Below the pieces are notes generated by a model. It was not told the DNA's origin. It saw only the letters and a list, made by a program, of their open reading frames with translations, and made no database searches. This document shows positions 43,196-44,282 of a DNA stretch of 44,282 nt, in pieces. The DNA comes from an uncultured Collinsella sp. (lineage in GTDB: Bacteria > Actinomycetota > Coriobacteriia > Coriobacteriales > Coriobacteriaceae): positions 1 through 44,282 of the forward strand of contig CAAGEH010000015.1 of assembly GCA_900768795.1 (NCBI GenBank). The letters run 5' to 3'. Position numbers and translations under genes: made by a program. Positions within the stretch are counted from its first letter, which is position 1, and each line of letters starts with the position of its first letter.

Positions 43196-44101
43196 ATGGA
43201 TCCAATCGCGCAAGGAATGCAGGGTGCTGCCGTCGAAGACGTGCAGACGCGCCTCGTGCAGCTCGGATATCCCATTGCGGAAAACGAACTTTCCGACAAA
43301 TCTTTTGGAACCTCGACAGCTCAGGCAGTCAATACGTTCCGCTTGGATAACGGGCTCCCCGCAGGCGATGCCGTCGACATGTCCTGCTGGTCTACGCTCG
43401 TCGACGCCTCGTATAAAATGGGCGACCGCACGCTTTATCTGCGTCTTCCCAATTTTCACGGAGCCGATGTCAAGACGCTTCAACGCGCGCTCAACGTGCT
43501 CGGCTTTGCTTGCGGCGATGATGACGGTTACTTCGGCCCTCATACCGAGGCTGCACTCCAACAGTTCCAAGAAAACGTCGGTCTCTTTGCCGACGGTATG
43601 GCATTCCAGGATACGTACGCCTATATCGAGCGCCTGCACCACGTGTGGGAGGGCAAGCCGTCGGTAACCGAGGCGGAATCGCGCATCGGATTCGCGCGAG
43701 CCGCAAACGTACTTGAGCGCTACCGCGTCGCTGTTGCCGGCGAGGACCCCGTTGCCCGCAACGTGGCGTCACGCATGTGGAACATCGCATCTGCCACAAC
43801 CGAGGACAGCGGCATGATGCTGTGCGATAACGATATCCCCGAAAATGTCGACCTCGTGCTCGAGATCGCGAGCAACGAACTGCCCGAGGACGCCACTCCG
43901 CGCGCGACGATCGCGCTCTACGAGTGCCATAACCTTTCTCAGCGAATTCGCACGGCAAAGGAAGCCGCAACCCAGAAGCCCGCGCGCATTCGCATCGAAC
44001 TCACTGGCATGACGCAGTACAACGGCACGTTCACCACGAGCGATGCCCAAACGATTGCCGTACGTTTGCTCGATGGCGTTTGCGATGCGCTCTCCGATTA
44101 G
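43196..44101 (+). CDS. Peptidoglycan-binding domain protein
   Basis: A 301-residue protein with two PG_binding_1 domains (about 5-65 and 77-140; GADVKTLQRALNVLGF and DGYFGPHTEAALQQFQ are the second). The C-terminal half (about 150-301) matches no catalytic domain I recognise; no amidase or lysozyme residues are seen. There is no signal peptide, so surface location is unproven. GAAAGGAAT precedes the ATG. The upstream 43000-43195 interval holds a TTTGTTTGAACG motif at 43136. Confidence 0.8.
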   Translation: MDPIAQGMQGAAVEDVQTRLVQLGYPIAENELSDKSFGTSTAQAVNTFRLDNGLPAGDAVDMSCWSTLVDASYKMGDRTLYLRLPNFHGADVKTLQRALNVLGFACGDDDGYFGPHTEAALQQFQENVGLFADGMAFQDTYAYIERLHHVWEGKPSVTEAESRIGFARAANVLERYRVAVAGEDPVARNVASRMWNIASATTEDSGMMLCDNDIPENVDLVLEIASNELPEDATPRATIALYECHNLSQRIRTAKEAATQKPARIRIELTGMTQYNGTFTTSDAQTIAVRLLDGVCDALSD

Positions 44102-44149
44102 GTAAACTAATCCAGCGCCTTCGTGTTTTCCGCGTTGGCATTAACATAT

Positions 44150-44221
44150 TGGGACGTAGTTCAACGGTAGAACTCCGGTTTTTGGTGCCGGCTGTTGGGG
44201 GTTCGATTCCCTCCGTCCCAG
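44150..44221 (+). tRNA. tRNA-Gln (anticodon UUG)
   Basis: A 72-nt cloverleaf. The acceptor stem is TGGGACG (44150-44156) with CGTCCCA (44214-44220). The anticodon arm CCGG-TTTTTGGTG-CCGG has anticodon TTG. The T-arm is GGGGGTTCGATTCCCTC. CCA is not encoded. Confidence 0.95.
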
Positions 44222-44233
44222 CCCGATACAACC

Positions 44234-44272
44234 ATGCGCCCCGCGTCCCTTCCGACATGGGGCGCATTTCCT
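44234..44272 (+). terminator. Terminator after tRNA-Gln
   Basis: ATGCGCCCC (44234-44242) pairs with GGGGCGCAT (44259-44267), followed by TTTCCTTGG. Confidence 0.6.
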
Positions 44273-44282
44273 TGGCCTGCGG

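Overview
The window is a moderately GC-rich, densely coded bacterial chromosome segment. It looks like a host-associated Gram-positive of the Coriobacteriia, most likely Collinsella-like. That is an inference from the sugar PTS systems, the LPXTG-anchored surface proteins, CUT1 sugar transporters with an MsmK-type ATPase, and strong AGGAGG-type ribosome binding sites. No mobile-element gene, rRNA or CRISPR array is visible. Almost every gene serves carbohydrate uptake and breakdown.

Layout. 1-300: end of an unknown gene plus a small unknown ORF. 368-512: a very large hairpin. 537-2536: GatY-type class II aldolase divergent from a DeoR regulator. 2721-5797: tagatose-6-phosphate pathway on the minus strand (lacA, lacB, a LacX-type epimerase, lacC). 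6553-9111: galactitol-family PTS gatA-gatB-gatC, divergent from a LacR-like DeoR regulator (9527-10291). 10535-11080: truncated remnant of an LPXTG protein, then a 22-bp tandem array. 11470-17019: a 1849-residue wall-anchored GH36-like glycosidase. 17659-24308: an N-acetylgalactosamine-type cluster (nagA/agaA, agaS, GntR regulator, mannose-family PTS IID, IIC, IIB, YajC, IIA). 24976-25051: tRNA-Thr(CGU). 25444-29319: malQ-glgP. 29993-33325: LRR/beta-helix LPQTG surface protein. 33548-38944: GntR regulator plus CUT1 ABC sugar transporter (binding protein, MalF, MalG, MsmK). 39187-40839: alpha-glucoside PTS IICB. Then a HAD phosphatase, a polyprenyl synthase, a peptidoglycan-binding protein and tRNA-Gln(UUG).

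How it fits together. The surface glycosidase would release alpha-linked GalNAc or galactose from host glycans. The mannose-family PTS would import GalNAc as GalNAc-6-P; the NagA-type deacetylase and AgaS would convert it to tagatose-6-P. The Gat PTS would import galactose (or a relative) as the 6-phosphate, and LacAB would isomerise it to the same tagatose-6-P. LacC and the GatY-type aldolase then finish both routes to triose phosphates. The right half handles maltodextrins and alpha-glucosides (ABC uptake, MalQ, GlgP, IICB).

The most unusual signals are regulatory. Paired ACCGTT motifs 21-22 bp apart occur upstream of five sugar-uptake operons. TTTGAACA-type inverted repeats lie over three promoters, and CTGGT/ACCAG operators probably belong to the GntR regulator of the GalNAc cluster. 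Hairpin-plus-U signals lie inside four operons. Several intergenic regions hold degenerate tandem repeats or long inverted repeats.
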